A stretch of 64,000 nt of DNA from Cognataquiflexum nitidum (lineage in GTDB: Bacteria; Bacteroidota; Bacteroidia; Cytophagales; Cyclobacteriaceae), in assembly GCF_022538055.1 (NCBI RefSeq), contig NZ_JAKZAM010000002.1, forward strand, positions 124,001 through 188,000, read 5' to 3'. Shown in pieces: positions 16,712-25,293 of the stretch (position 1 is the first letter of the stretch; every line of letters begins with the position of its first letter). A program made the position numbers and the translations under genes. The notes beneath the pieces were generated by a model. It ran no database searches and was not told the origin of the DNA. It worked only from the letters and a program-made list of their open reading frames with translations.

Positions 16712-18070
16712 CTATATTTTCTTCACCTTCAAAGAAGTTCCCTCAGTACTGATCACTTTGATTTTTTCACCCTGATCAATAAATTCTCCTCTGGAATAAG
16801 CATCATAAACTTCATCGTCGATGATGATTTTGCCGCTTGGCATCAATCGGGTGTTGGTAATTCCTTCTTTGCCCAAAAGACTGTTTTCATACACCGAAGA
16901 AGTGTAGCCCTCTGTCCGCTGTTGGGTCGTGGCTAAAGCAATGGTCCTGAATGCACCCCATTTATTTACCTTGGGTGCCAAAAAGAAAATCAACGTCAAA
17001 GCAGCGATGGCTGCCAGTATCACTGTCAGCAATGCCACAAACAAATCCCCTGCCGGAACAAATGAAAAATCCAAAGCATCATTTGGAATCATACCAAGGG
17101 TCAGTCCGGTAAGGATGCCGAGTATTCCCAGGATTCCAAAAATGCCAAATCCGGGAATCACAAAAATCTCCACCAACAGAAGAATAACGCCAACAATGAA
17201 AACAGCGATTTCCCAGTTTTCAGCCAATCCGCTGAGGTAATAAGGGATAAAGTAAAGAATAATAGCCGTAATTGAAGCTGCCAAAGGAAATCCAACTCCG
17301 GGCGTCTGCAATTCGAAATATATCCCTGCAAAGATGATGAGGATCAAAAATCCGCTTACGGCAGGATTTAAAAAGACAGAAATTATTGATTCGACTGTGG
17401 AAGTTGTTTGCTCGATGATCTCATAATCAAAAATGCCCTGCTTGGCGATGACCTCTTCGATAGAATCGACTTCACCTTCACAAAATCCGTTTTCAATTGC
17501 TTCAGAAACAGCAAATGTGATGACCGAGCCTTTTTCACTGATTCCTTCAATTTCGATTTCCTCATCTACCATTGCTTCAGCGATTTTGGGATTTCTACCT
17601 TTTGCTTCGGCAGTACTCCGCATCATGGAGCGCATATAGGATTGGTATTTGTCCGGTGCAGCTTCACCGCCGCCGCCCATCACCACAGTAGCTGCGCCGA
17701 TACTTGCTCCGGGAGCCATATAAATGCTGTCGCAGGCGATGGAAATCAAAGCCCCTGCTGACGCTGCGTCTTTATTGATCCATACATGAACTGGGATTTC
17801 TGACTCGAGTATCATGGTCCGGATATCATCAGCATCATTGACAGCACCTCCGTAGGTATCCATTTCAATGATGACCATTGCAGCAGATTCTTCTTTGGCT
17901 TCTTCAAGAGCCAATTTTACCTTACGGTTCATCCGAGGATCAATGTTATCATCAATCTTAAAAACATATATTTTCCTTTTGGCTGAGGATAAATCCACTT
18001 GGCTAAATACTTCAGATGGCTGCAAAACAAAAATAAAGACCAACAAAATTGATGTTAAAAGGGATTTCAT
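16712..18070 (-). CDS. NfeD family membrane-bound serine protease
   Basis: 452 aa from the ATG at 18070; the family start MKSLLTSILL forms the signal peptide, so the longer frame to 18130 is not used. Residues ~30-220 are a ClpP/SppA-like domain with the oxyanion GG at 74-75 and a likely nucleophile S104 in DAASAG. About five membrane helices follow (240-390) and then the NfeD OB-fold domain ending VKVISTEGTSLKVKKI. Such proteases cleave membrane proteins together with stomatin/SPFH partners; no SPFH gene is adjacent here. Confidence 0.9.
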   Translation of the reverse strand: MKSLLTSILLVFIFVLQPSEVFSQVDLSSAKRKIYVFKIDDNIDPRMNRKVKLALEEAKEESAAMVIIEMDTYGGAVNDADDIRTMILESEIPVHVWINKDAASAGALISIACDSIYMAPGASIGAATVVMGGGGEAAPDKYQSYMRSMMRSTAEAKGRNPKIAEAMVDEEIEIEGISEKGSVITFAVSEAIENGFCEGEVDSIEEVIAKQGIFDYEIIEQTTSTVESIISVFLNPAVSGFLILIIFAGIYFELQTPGVGFPLAASITAIILYFIPYYLSGLAENWEIAVFIVGVILLLVEIFVIPGFGIFGILGILGILTGLTLGMIPNDALDFSFVPAGDLFVALLTVILAAIAALTLIFFLAPKVNKWGAFRTIALATTQQRTEGYTSSVYENSLLGKEGITNTRLMPSGKIIIDDEVYDAYSRGEFIDQGEKIKVISTEGTSLKVKKI

Positions 18071-18193
18071 ATCATTTGCTATTTGAGTTTTGAATATACC
18101 AATTATTCCCTTAACAGCCGCAAACACCAATTATATCATTGGTTTGTAGGGGAAATGAATTTTGACTTATTTTAAAGCCAAAACAATTCAAAT

Positions 18194-20056
18194 ATGATTA
18201 ATAAATTCAGTTTATCAGTTCTGACAATTGCTTTCATTATTGCCTTTACATCCCTTCAGGCACAATCAGACCGGTGGCAGCAAAAAGTCAAATACATCAT
18301 GGATATTTCCATGGATGTAGAGAAGAATACCTATAAGGGAACACAAAAATTACATTATACCAACAATTCGCCTGATACCCTGACAAGGGCATTTTACCAT
18401 CTCTATTTCAATGCTTTTCAGCCAAACAGCATGATGGATGTCCGTTCACGTACCATTTCTGACCCGGATAGAAGGGTAATGGACAGAATCCAAAAGCTAT
18501 CTCCTGCCGAAATCGGGATGCTGAAAGTAAATAGTCTAACCATGGATGGGAAAAATGTGGACTTTGAGCATGTGGAGACCATATTGGAAGTGAATTTAAA
18601 CAAACCAATCCTTCCGGGACAGACGGTTGTTTTTGACATGGATTTTGAAGGGCAGGTACCCCTACAGGTAAGAAGGGCAGGCAGGGACAATGCCGAGGGA
18701 ATCCGCTATTCCATGTCCCAATGGTACCCCAAAATGGCTGCTTATGATAGGAGAGGTTGGCATGCTAATCCATACGTCGGAAGGGAATTTTATGGAAACT
18801 TTGGGGATTTTGATGTGAAAATCACCATTGACAAAACATACATTCTCGGCGGTACCGGATACCTTCAAAATGCCAATCAGATCGGTCACGGGTATGAAGA
18901 TGAAGGTGTGACTGTTCCTGTTGCAAAAGGAAAAAATCTCACGTGGCATTTCACAGCACCCAATGTCCATGATTTTATGTGGGCGGCTGATCCCAAGTAT
19001 ACCCACGAAAAAGTAAAAATGGAAGATGGGCCTATGGTTCATTTCCTCTATGTAAAAAATGACAAAACCCAAGAGAATTGGGCCAAACTCCAAGGATACA
19101 CCGTGGATGCCATCCAATATATGAGCAATAATTTTGGGAAGTATCCCTATGAGCAATTCTCGGTGGTGCAGGGAGGCGACGGAGGTATGGAATACCCAAT
19201 GTCGACTTTGATCACCGGGCATAGAGGACTTCAAAGTCTAGTTGGGGTGACAGTACATGAGCTCATTCACAGCTGGTATTATGGCGTTCTTGGGTTTAAT
19301 GAATCTTCAGAACCTTGGTTGGATGAGGGATTTACCACTTGGGGAACAAGTGTGGTGATGGATGCTGTATTTAAAAAGGAAGATAATTTTGTGCAGAATG
19401 GAGCATATACTTCCTACTTCAGGTTAGCCAAAGCTGGATATGAAGAGCCCTTGACCACACATGGTGATCACTATAACCTCAATTCTGCTTATGGACCCGG
19501 TACTTATAACAAAGGAGCAGTTTTTGTGGAGCAGCTGGCATATGTTATCGGAAAGGAAAATTTTAACAAAGCCATGATTAGGCTATGGAATGATTGGAAA
19601 TATATGCATCCAAATGGGCATGACGTCATCAGGGTGATGGAAAAAACAAGCGGATTGGAGTTGGATTGGTATTATGATTATTTCATCGCTTCCACAAAGA
19701 CCATTGATTATGGTGTCAAATCCGTGGAAGCAGTAGACAACCAAACCAAGATAACTTTGGAAAGGGTGGGTTTAATGCCAATGCCATTGGATGTGGTGGT
19801 GACCTATACTGACGGTTCGCAAGAAATGATCTACTTGCCGTTGGTAATTCAAAGGGGCAATAAACCTGAAGAAAAAGGAATGCCTGTAAGGGCAATGACA
19901 GTTAGATGGCCTTGGACAAATTACACGCAGGATGTACAGCTTGATAGGCCTATTTCTTCCATCAAATCAATAGAAATAGATCCTAGTCTCAGATTGGCAG
20001 ATATCAATAGGGCAAATAATAAATTGGATGTCAGTACTTTAATGGAAAAGAAATAA
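18194..20056 (+). CDS. M1 family metallopeptidase (exported)
   Basis: 620 aa with a Sec signal ending LQAQ near residue 24. The aminopeptidase N-type N-domain spans ~30-250. The catalytic domain has GGMEYP at 330-335, the zinc motif HELIH at 355-359 and the third ligand E378 in LDEGFTTW. The GGMEY in place of GAMEN is common in the Bacteroidota branch. It is divergent from the NfeD gene and ends in its own terminator. Probable role: periplasmic peptide trimming. Confidence 0.9.
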   Translation: MINKFSLSVLTIAFIIAFTSLQAQSDRWQQKVKYIMDISMDVEKNTYKGTQKLHYTNNSPDTLTRAFYHLYFNAFQPNSMMDVRSRTISDPDRRVMDRIQKLSPAEIGMLKVNSLTMDGKNVDFEHVETILEVNLNKPILPGQTVVFDMDFEGQVPLQVRRAGRDNAEGIRYSMSQWYPKMAAYDRRGWHANPYVGREFYGNFGDFDVKITIDKTYILGGTGYLQNANQIGHGYEDEGVTVPVAKGKNLTWHFTAPNVHDFMWAADPKYTHEKVKMEDGPMVHFLYVKNDKTQENWAKLQGYTVDAIQYMSNNFGKYPYEQFSVVQGGDGGMEYPMSTLITGHRGLQSLVGVTVHELIHSWYYGVLGFNESSEPWLDEGFTTWGTSVVMDAVFKKEDNFVQNGAYTSYFRLAKAGYEEPLTTHGDHYNLNSAYGPGTYNKGAVFVEQLAYVIGKENFNKAMIRLWNDWKYMHPNGHDVIRVMEKTSGLELDWYYDYFIASTKTIDYGVKSVEAVDNQTKITLERVGLMPMPLDVVVTYTDGSQEMIYLPLVIQRGNKPEEKGMPVRAMTVRWPWTNYTQDVQLDRPISSIKSIEIDPSLRLADINRANNKLDVSTLMEKK

Positions 20057-20057
20057 C

Positions 20058-20097
20058 AAAAAAGCCTTCAAAAGAATCAACTTCTGAAGGCTTTTTT
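20058..20097 (+). terminator. Intrinsic terminator of M1 peptidase gene
   Basis: AAAAAAGCCTTCA / TGAAGGCTTTTTT, 13-bp perfect stem with a 14-nt loop, directly after the stop at 20056. Confidence 0.85.
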
Positions 20098-20110
20098 ATC
20101 GGTCCAAAGA

Positions 20111-20146
20111 AATAAAAAAAGGTGTTGTTAGACACCTTTTTTTATT
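20111..20146 (-). terminator. Symmetric terminator of the Hc1-like gene
   Basis: Perfect 15-bp stem (AATAAAAAAAGGTGT / ACACCTTTTTTTATT) with loop TGTTAG; being symmetric in A and T runs it can act both ways, chiefly for the minus gene ending at 20154. Confidence 0.8.
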
Positions 20147-20153
20147 TTTTGAA

Positions 20154-20330
20154 TTATCCTGCGTTTTTCTTCTCTTGAACTTCGGTACGGATTTCCTGTG
20201 CCAAGTTTTTAAGATCCTGCATTCCCTTTCTTACGCGGGTACCTGCAGCTTGATTGCCTTTGTCATAGAATTTTTCAAAATCTCCTTCAAGTCCAAGGAC
20301 GAGATCTTTTAGTTCGCTAAATCTGCTCAT
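20154..20330 (-). CDS. Hc1-like histone H1 family protein
   Basis: 58 aa; ATG at 20328-20330 on the minus strand, stop TAA at 20154-20156. The sequence runs MSRFSELKDLVLGLEGDF, then KFYDKGNQAAGTRVRKGMQDL and a lysine-rich end, which I recognise as the short Bacteroidota histone H1-like (Hc1) group. Such small proteins are helical and are believed to bind DNA. It is short enough to be missed by a 60-aa ORF filter. It sits alone between two strong terminators. Confidence 0.85.
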   Translation of the reverse strand: MSRFSELKDLVLGLEGDFEKFYDKGNQAAGTRVRKGMQDLKNLAQEIRTEVQEKKNAG

Positions 20331-20431
20331 ATTAAAAGTCAGTTTTTAAGGTTGATGATAAGTTTATTTGTGCGGTCAATATAGCTAAATTGTTTATAAA
20401 ACAACACAACAAAGCCCTTTTTTGCCTTTAA

Positions 20432-21682
20432 TTATTCTCCAAATGACATCGCCATTTCAGTATTTCTGTAATAACCGCTTGTTAGTTTGTCTTTTACGGC
20501 TTCGAAGGCTGCAATTGTTTCATTTACGTCATCGATGGTATGCACAGCGGTAGGGATCAATCTGAGGATGATCATGCCTTTTGGAATTACGGGATAAATC
20601 ACCACTGAACAGAAAATATTATAATTTTCTCTTAGATCTCTTGTCAAAGTAGCCGCTTCACCGACGGTTCCGTTAAGGACTACCGGAGTAACAGGGGAGT
20701 TTGATTTTCCTGTGCTGAATCCTTTTTCCTTCAATCCGTTTCTTAATGCATGGACGATTTTCCAAAGGTTTTCTTTCAATTCGGGTTTGGTTCTGATCAA
20801 ATCCAATCTCTTCAAGGCTCCTTCTACCAAAAGCATCGGCAATGATTTGGCAAAAATCTGTGACCTCATATTGTATTTGAGGAATTGGATGACATGTTTT
20901 TCTCCGGCAATAAATGCTCCGATAGATGCCATTGACTTAGCAAAAGTGGAGAAATATAAATCTATCTGATCCTGCACACCTTGCTCTTCACCGGCACCTG
21001 CGCCTGTTTTACCCAAAGTTCCGAATCCGTGCGCATCGTCTACCAATAGTCTGAATTCATATTTTGCCTTCAAAGCTACGATATCAGCAAGCCTGCCTTG
21101 ATCACCGGTCATTCCAAATACACCTTCTGTAATTACAAGTACGCCGCCACCGGTTTCTTCAGCAAGCTTGGTAGCCCGTTGCAGTTGCTTCTCGCAGCTT
21201 TCTATATCATTGTGTGGAAATACATATCTTTTTCCTAAATGCATCCTCAAGGCATCAATGATGCAGGCATGGCATTCGCTGTCATATACCACGACATCTT
21301 TTCTGTCCAAAATAGAATCGATGACAGACATGATACCCTGATATCCGTAATTGAGTAGGTAAGCACTTTCTTTGCCAACAAAAGCCGCAAGTTCTCTTTC
21401 CAACTGCTCGTGAAGGTCTGTTTGTCCCGACATCATTCTCGCGCCCATAGGATAAGCTGCTCCCCACTTTGCAGCAGCGTCTGCATCAGCTTTTCTCACT
21501 TCGGGATGGTTGGCGAGACCTAGGTAGTTATTTAGACTCCAGGTCAAGACTTCTTTTCCCTTAAATTTCATCCTGGGAGCAATTTCTCCTTCTAATTTTG
21601 GAAATGCGAAATAGCCTTCTGCAAGCTCAGAATGCTTGCCTAAAGGGCCAAGGTTGGTTTGTAATTTTGCGAATAAATCCAA
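20432..21682 (-). CDS. Alpha-oxoamine synthase (serine palmitoyl- or cysteate acyltransferase type)
   Basis: 416 aa PLP enzyme that condenses an amino acid with an acyl-CoA and releases CO2. The PLP lysine is K249 in TFAKSMASIGAF; H138 and DDAH (215-218) complete the cofactor site. SLNNYLGL (49-56) is the usual substrate loop. The family includes serine palmitoyltransferase, KBL and BioF; in Bacteroidota the close candidates are SPT for sphingolipids and the cysteate acyltransferase that starts sulfonolipid synthesis. The sequence alone does not separate them, and no biotin genes are adjacent. It is divergent from accC. Confidence 0.8.
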   Translation of the reverse strand: MDLFAKLQTNLGPLGKHSELAEGYFAFPKLEGEIAPRMKFKGKEVLTWSLNNYLGLANHPEVRKADADAAAKWGAAYPMGARMMSGQTDLHEQLERELAAFVGKESAYLLNYGYQGIMSVIDSILDRKDVVVYDSECHACIIDALRMHLGKRYVFPHNDIESCEKQLQRATKLAEETGGGVLVITEGVFGMTGDQGRLADIVALKAKYEFRLLVDDAHGFGTLGKTGAGAGEEQGVQDQIDLYFSTFAKSMASIGAFIAGEKHVIQFLKYNMRSQIFAKSLPMLLVEGALKRLDLIRTKPELKENLWKIVHALRNGLKEKGFSTGKSNSPVTPVVLNGTVGEAATLTRDLRENYNIFCSVVIYPVIPKGMIILRLIPTAVHTIDDVNETIAAFEAVKDKLTSGYYRNTEMAMSFGE

Positions 21683-21863
21683 GGCTAAATTCTTTTAGGT
21701 TTTACAAATTTGTGTATGGATATATCATCCATTAAATCGGGCAAAACTAACACAAATAGTCCAGCCTTGCAAAAATCCAATTCCAAATCAAATATTCTTT
21801 TACTAACTCACATTAATTTACTTACTTCGCAGCACAAGTTTTTTAAAAGAAATAAACCCAATT

Positions 21864-23363
21864 ATGCATAAAATCAAGAAGCTTTTGGTCGCAAACCGGG
21901 GAGAAATAAGCCTTCGGATCATGCGAACAGCCAAAGAAATGGGTATAAAAACGGTTGCTGTGTATAGCGAAGCTGACCGTAATTCTCCCCACGTCAAATT
22001 TGCAGATGAAGCAGTCTGCCTCGGACCTCCGCCGTCTAAACAATCGTATCTTCTGGGCGACAAAATCATCGAAGTGAGCAAAGAGATGGGAGTGGATGCA
22101 ATCCATCCCGGCTATGGCTTTTTGTCTGAGAATGCGGCTTTTGCCAAAAAAGTGACAGATGCTGGGATCATTTTTGTCGGGCCATCCCCCGAATCGATAG
22201 AGTTGATGGGTAGCAAACTTGCAGCCAAAAATGCAGTTTTGAAATACGGAATACCAATGGTACCGGGTACGGACCATGCCATCAGTGACATTCCTGCGGC
22301 AAAACAAAAAGCCAAAGAAGTAGGCTACCCCATTTTGATCAAAGCAAGCGCGGGAGGTGGTGGCAAGGGCATGCGGATCGTAGAAGAGGAATCGGAATTT
22401 GAAGAACAGATGCTCCGCGCTATATCTGAAGCTCAATCCTCCTTTGGAGATGGGGCTGTATTTATAGAAAAGTATATTACCTCACCCCGACATATAGAAA
22501 TACAGGTCTTGGGAGACCAATACGGCGATGTCGTTTATTTATTTGAAAGAGAGTGTTCTATCCAAAGAAGACATCAAAAGGTAATAGAAGAAGCACCATC
22601 GGCAGTTGTTTCTCCTGAGATGAGAAAGGCCATGGGAGAAGCGGCCGTCTTGGTAGCCAAAGCATGTGATTATTATGGAGCGGGCACAGTAGAATTTATA
22701 GTAGACGAAAACCTCGATTTTTATTTCCTTGAAATGAATACAAGACTTCAAGTCGAGCATCCTGTGACAGAAATGATTACAGGGAAAGACTTGGTGCAAG
22801 AACAAATCTGGGTGGCTGAGGGAAAACCCCTTTCTTTTAAACAAGAAGATTTGAAAATCAATGGTCACTCTCTTGAGGTTAGGGTCTATGCTGAAGATCC
22901 AAGGAATAGTTTTCTCCCAGATATAGGTATACTTCAAACTTATATCAGGCCACAAGGCCCCGGCATACGCGTCGACGATGGATTCGAAGAAGGTATGGCT
23001 ATTCCTATTTATTATGATCCAATGATAGCCAAACTGATTGTCCATGACGAGAGCAGGGAAAAGGCAATTCAAAGAATGGTCAGGGCGATAGATGACTATC
23101 AGGTTACTGGCATTGAGACTACTTTGGGATTTTGTCGGTTTGTATTGGAGCATCATGCATTTAAATCAGGCGGTTTTGACACCAAGTTTGTTGAGAAATA
23201 CTTTTCTCCGGACAAGTTAGACATCCAATGGAATGATGAGGAACTGATTTTATTGGCAGGCTTGGCAATAGAAATTTTTGATAAAAATAAGTCCAGCCTT
23301 AAAGATTCCCAAAGCAGCCAATTGGCAGGAAGCAAAACAAACTGGAAAAACAGGTTGATCTGA
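21864..23363 (+). CDS. accC: Biotin carboxylase subunit
   Basis: 499 aa, longer than the ~450 of E. coli AccC, as is common for acyl-CoA or pyruvate carboxylase subunits in Bacteroidota. It carboxylates biotin on a carrier using ATP and bicarbonate. Motifs: N-terminal KLLVANRGEISLRIMRTAKE, the ATP-grasp glycine loop KASAGGGGKGMRIV (about 160-172), and EMNTRLQVEHPVTEM near 290. The last ~45 residues lie outside the usual fold. The carrier and transferase genes are not here. Its stop overlaps the DUF1015 start (TGATG). Confidence 0.92.
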   Translation: MHKIKKLLVANRGEISLRIMRTAKEMGIKTVAVYSEADRNSPHVKFADEAVCLGPPPSKQSYLLGDKIIEVSKEMGVDAIHPGYGFLSENAAFAKKVTDAGIIFVGPSPESIELMGSKLAAKNAVLKYGIPMVPGTDHAISDIPAAKQKAKEVGYPILIKASAGGGGKGMRIVEEESEFEEQMLRAISEAQSSFGDGAVFIEKYITSPRHIEIQVLGDQYGDVVYLFERECSIQRRHQKVIEEAPSAVVSPEMRKAMGEAAVLVAKACDYYGAGTVEFIVDENLDFYFLEMNTRLQVEHPVTEMITGKDLVQEQIWVAEGKPLSFKQEDLKINGHSLEVRVYAEDPRNSFLPDIGILQTYIRPQGPGIRVDDGFEEGMAIPIYYDPMIAKLIVHDESREKAIQRMVRAIDDYQVTGIETTLGFCRFVLEHHAFKSGGFDTKFVEKYFSPDKLDIQWNDEELILLAGLAIEIFDKNKSSLKDSQSSQLAGSKTNWKNRLI

Positions 23364-24664
23364 TGGCTGAAATTCTACCGATTAAGGCCTGGCGTTACCA
23401 AGAAAGTTTCAAAGACAGGATGGAGGATTTGATCTCTCCATTGTTTGATGTTGTTTCCAAAAAGCAAAGGCAGGCTCTATATGAAAACCCTTTCAACAGT
23501 ATTCACCTTTCTGTTCCTTTGGGGGAGCATCCAGCCCTTTCGGCCAAAGTGATCCTTGAAAAATGGAAACAGGAAGGAGTGATTTTCCAGGATCAAATAC
23601 CCGGAATCTATGTTTATTACCAATATTTCAAGTTGCCCGGGGAAGAAAAAGAATCCTGCAGAAAAGGTTTTATCGCCCAGATCAAAGCGTACGACTGGCA
23701 TGAAGCTGTGGTGCTACGCCATGAAAATACCATCCCCAAGTCTGTCGATGACAGGGTGGAAATGTTAAAATCCACGCAGTTTCAGCCAAGTCCTACCCAC
23801 GGACTATATGAAGACCCGATGCATCTGCTTGAACCCTACTTGGATGAAGCGATTGAGGACCCGATCTATGATGTGGAAGATTACCAAGGGGTAAGGGAGG
23901 TTTTGTCTGTGATTCATGACCTTCCCACCATCAGGGTTTTCTTAGAATTGATCGAGTCAAAATCCATTATTCTTGCAGATGGGCATCATCGGTATGAGGC
24001 GGCGATTAAATACAGAAATGAAATGATTGCTTCAAATCCCAATCATCGAGGGGATGAAGCATATAATTACCATTTGATGTATTTTACCAATGCACATTCC
24101 AAGGACTTAAGAATCCTTCCTACTCACCGCTTATTCAGAGGAAATCTATCCTCAGAAAATGAAATTTTAAAAAAAGCAGATGAGTGGTTTACTATTAAAA
24201 AAGTATTTGACTCGGATGAGATTTCTGAATTGATCCTGCATAAGCAGTGGGCATTTGGCTTGGTGTTCAAAGATAGCGCTTACAAAATCAGGCTTAGACC
24301 TGAAAAATTCAAGGAATTTGATTTGGACCTTCCAGATGTGGTCAAGTCGGTAGATTTGATGGTCTTGCATTACTTTTTCATTCAGAAGTTATTGGGGATA
24401 GATATGGAATCCCAAAGGTTTTCAGACAACATTGAGTATGAGCGCAACCTGCGAAAATGTATAGGAAGGGTGGGAGAGGGTTCTGCGGATTTTGCAGTGA
24501 TAACCAAAGAGGTTTCAATGACCCAAGTATTGGAAGTTTGTAAAACGGGATTTATGATGCCCCAAAAGTCCACCTATTTCTATCCAAAAACAGTATCAGG
24601 TCTACTGTTTGCTTCTGTTGATGAACAGGAATTCAAATTTCCATACCAAGCATTTCGGCCATGA
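23363..24664 (+). CDS. DUF1015 family protein
   Basis: 433 aa, the usual length for DUF1015. Conserved segments: an N-terminal IKAWRY and LISPLFDVV, then a central ILADGHHRYEAAI (about 205) and a C-terminal VDLMVLHYFFIQKLLG. The HHRYEA motif is the family hallmark. Function is unknown; it often sits near serine or phosphoglycerate metabolism genes. Here it is in a tight operon: it starts on the accC stop and ends 4 bp into maf. Confidence 0.88.
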   Translation: MAEILPIKAWRYQESFKDRMEDLISPLFDVVSKKQRQALYENPFNSIHLSVPLGEHPALSAKVILEKWKQEGVIFQDQIPGIYVYYQYFKLPGEEKESCRKGFIAQIKAYDWHEAVVLRHENTIPKSVDDRVEMLKSTQFQPSPTHGLYEDPMHLLEPYLDEAIEDPIYDVEDYQGVREVLSVIHDLPTIRVFLELIESKSIILADGHHRYEAAIKYRNEMIASNPNHRGDEAYNYHLMYFTNAHSKDLRILPTHRLFRGNLSSENEILKKADEWFTIKKVFDSDEISELILHKQWAFGLVFKDSAYKIRLRPEKFKEFDLDLPDVVKSVDLMVLHYFFIQKLLGIDMESQRFSDNIEYERNLRKCIGRVGEGSADFAVITKEVSMTQVLEVCKTGFMMPQKSTYFYPKTVSGLLFASVDEQEFKFPYQAFRP

Positions 24665-25236
24665 TAGACTTAGGTAACAAAAAGCTTATTCTCGCTTCCC
24701 AATCCCCAAGGAGAAAAGAACTCTTAAAGGGATTGGGCTTTGATTTTGAGGTTCGGATCAAAGATACCAATGAGGATTTCCCTCTGAATCTTGATACATC
24801 CGAAGTTGCGGGATTTTTGTCGGTAAAGAAAGCAACAGCTTTTGTTCACGAAATAGGTCCAAATGAAATCGTTTTAACCTCAGACACCGTGGTGATTCTT
24901 GATGGAGAGATTTTGGGAAAACCCTCAAATCAAGAAGAAGCTTTTGAAATGCTTTCCGGACTATCAGGAAAAATGCATTTGGTTACAACAGGGATTACTT
25001 TTTTGACCTTGGAAAAAGAAATAACCCTTTCGGATACAGCAAAAGTGTTTTTCAAGACCTTGTCAAAATCTGAGATTGAATACTACATAACCAATTTTAA
25101 GCCTTTTGACAAAGCCGGAGGATATGGGATTCAGGAATGGATTGGATTTGTCGGGGTTGAAAAAATCGAAGGCTCCTATTTTACTGTTATGGGTTTGCCT
25201 ATCCACCTCGTGTACGATGTGTTGAAAAAGTGGTAA
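24661..25236 (+). CDS. maf: Maf family nucleotide pyrophosphatase
   Basis: 191 aa. Maf proteins hydrolyse noncanonical or modified nucleoside triphosphates to monophosphates. The signature LILASQSPRRKELLKGLG is at residues 8-25, with a TSDTVVILDGEILGKP loop near 75 and the EKDAGGYGIQEW-like segment (FDKAGGYGIQEW) near 145. The ATGATAG overlap with the DUF1015 gene shows coupling. It is last in the accC-DUF1015-maf operon. Confidence 0.92.
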   Translation: MIDLGNKKLILASQSPRRKELLKGLGFDFEVRIKDTNEDFPLNLDTSEVAGFLSVKKATAFVHEIGPNEIVLTSDTVVILDGEILGKPSNQEEAFEMLSGLSGKMHLVTTGITFLTLEKEITLSDTAKVFFKTLSKSEIEYYITNFKPFDKAGGYGIQEWIGFVGVEKIEGSYFTVMGLPIHLVYDVLKKW

Positions 25237-25270
25237 AAAAAACTCCCACAAATGATGTCTGCGGGAGTTA
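25234..25270 (-). terminator. Terminator of the sdaAB-tolC-adaptor operon
   Basis: Stem AACTCCC / GGGAGTT (25241-25269 region); read on the minus strand it is followed by eight T, so it ends the leftward operon. The right-hand + gene maf ends here too. Confidence 0.7.
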
Positions 25271-25293
25271 AGTAGTTATGGAAAATGAAGTAA

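Noticed and set aside
21683..21863. Consensus promoter for accC
   Set aside because: TTACTTCG near 21822 is close to a -7 box but does not fit TANNTTTG, and no -33 box at proper spacing was found.
22539..23156. A 205-aa frame opposite to accC
   Set aside because: A shadow of the biotin carboxylase gene, whose motifs are continuous on the + strand.
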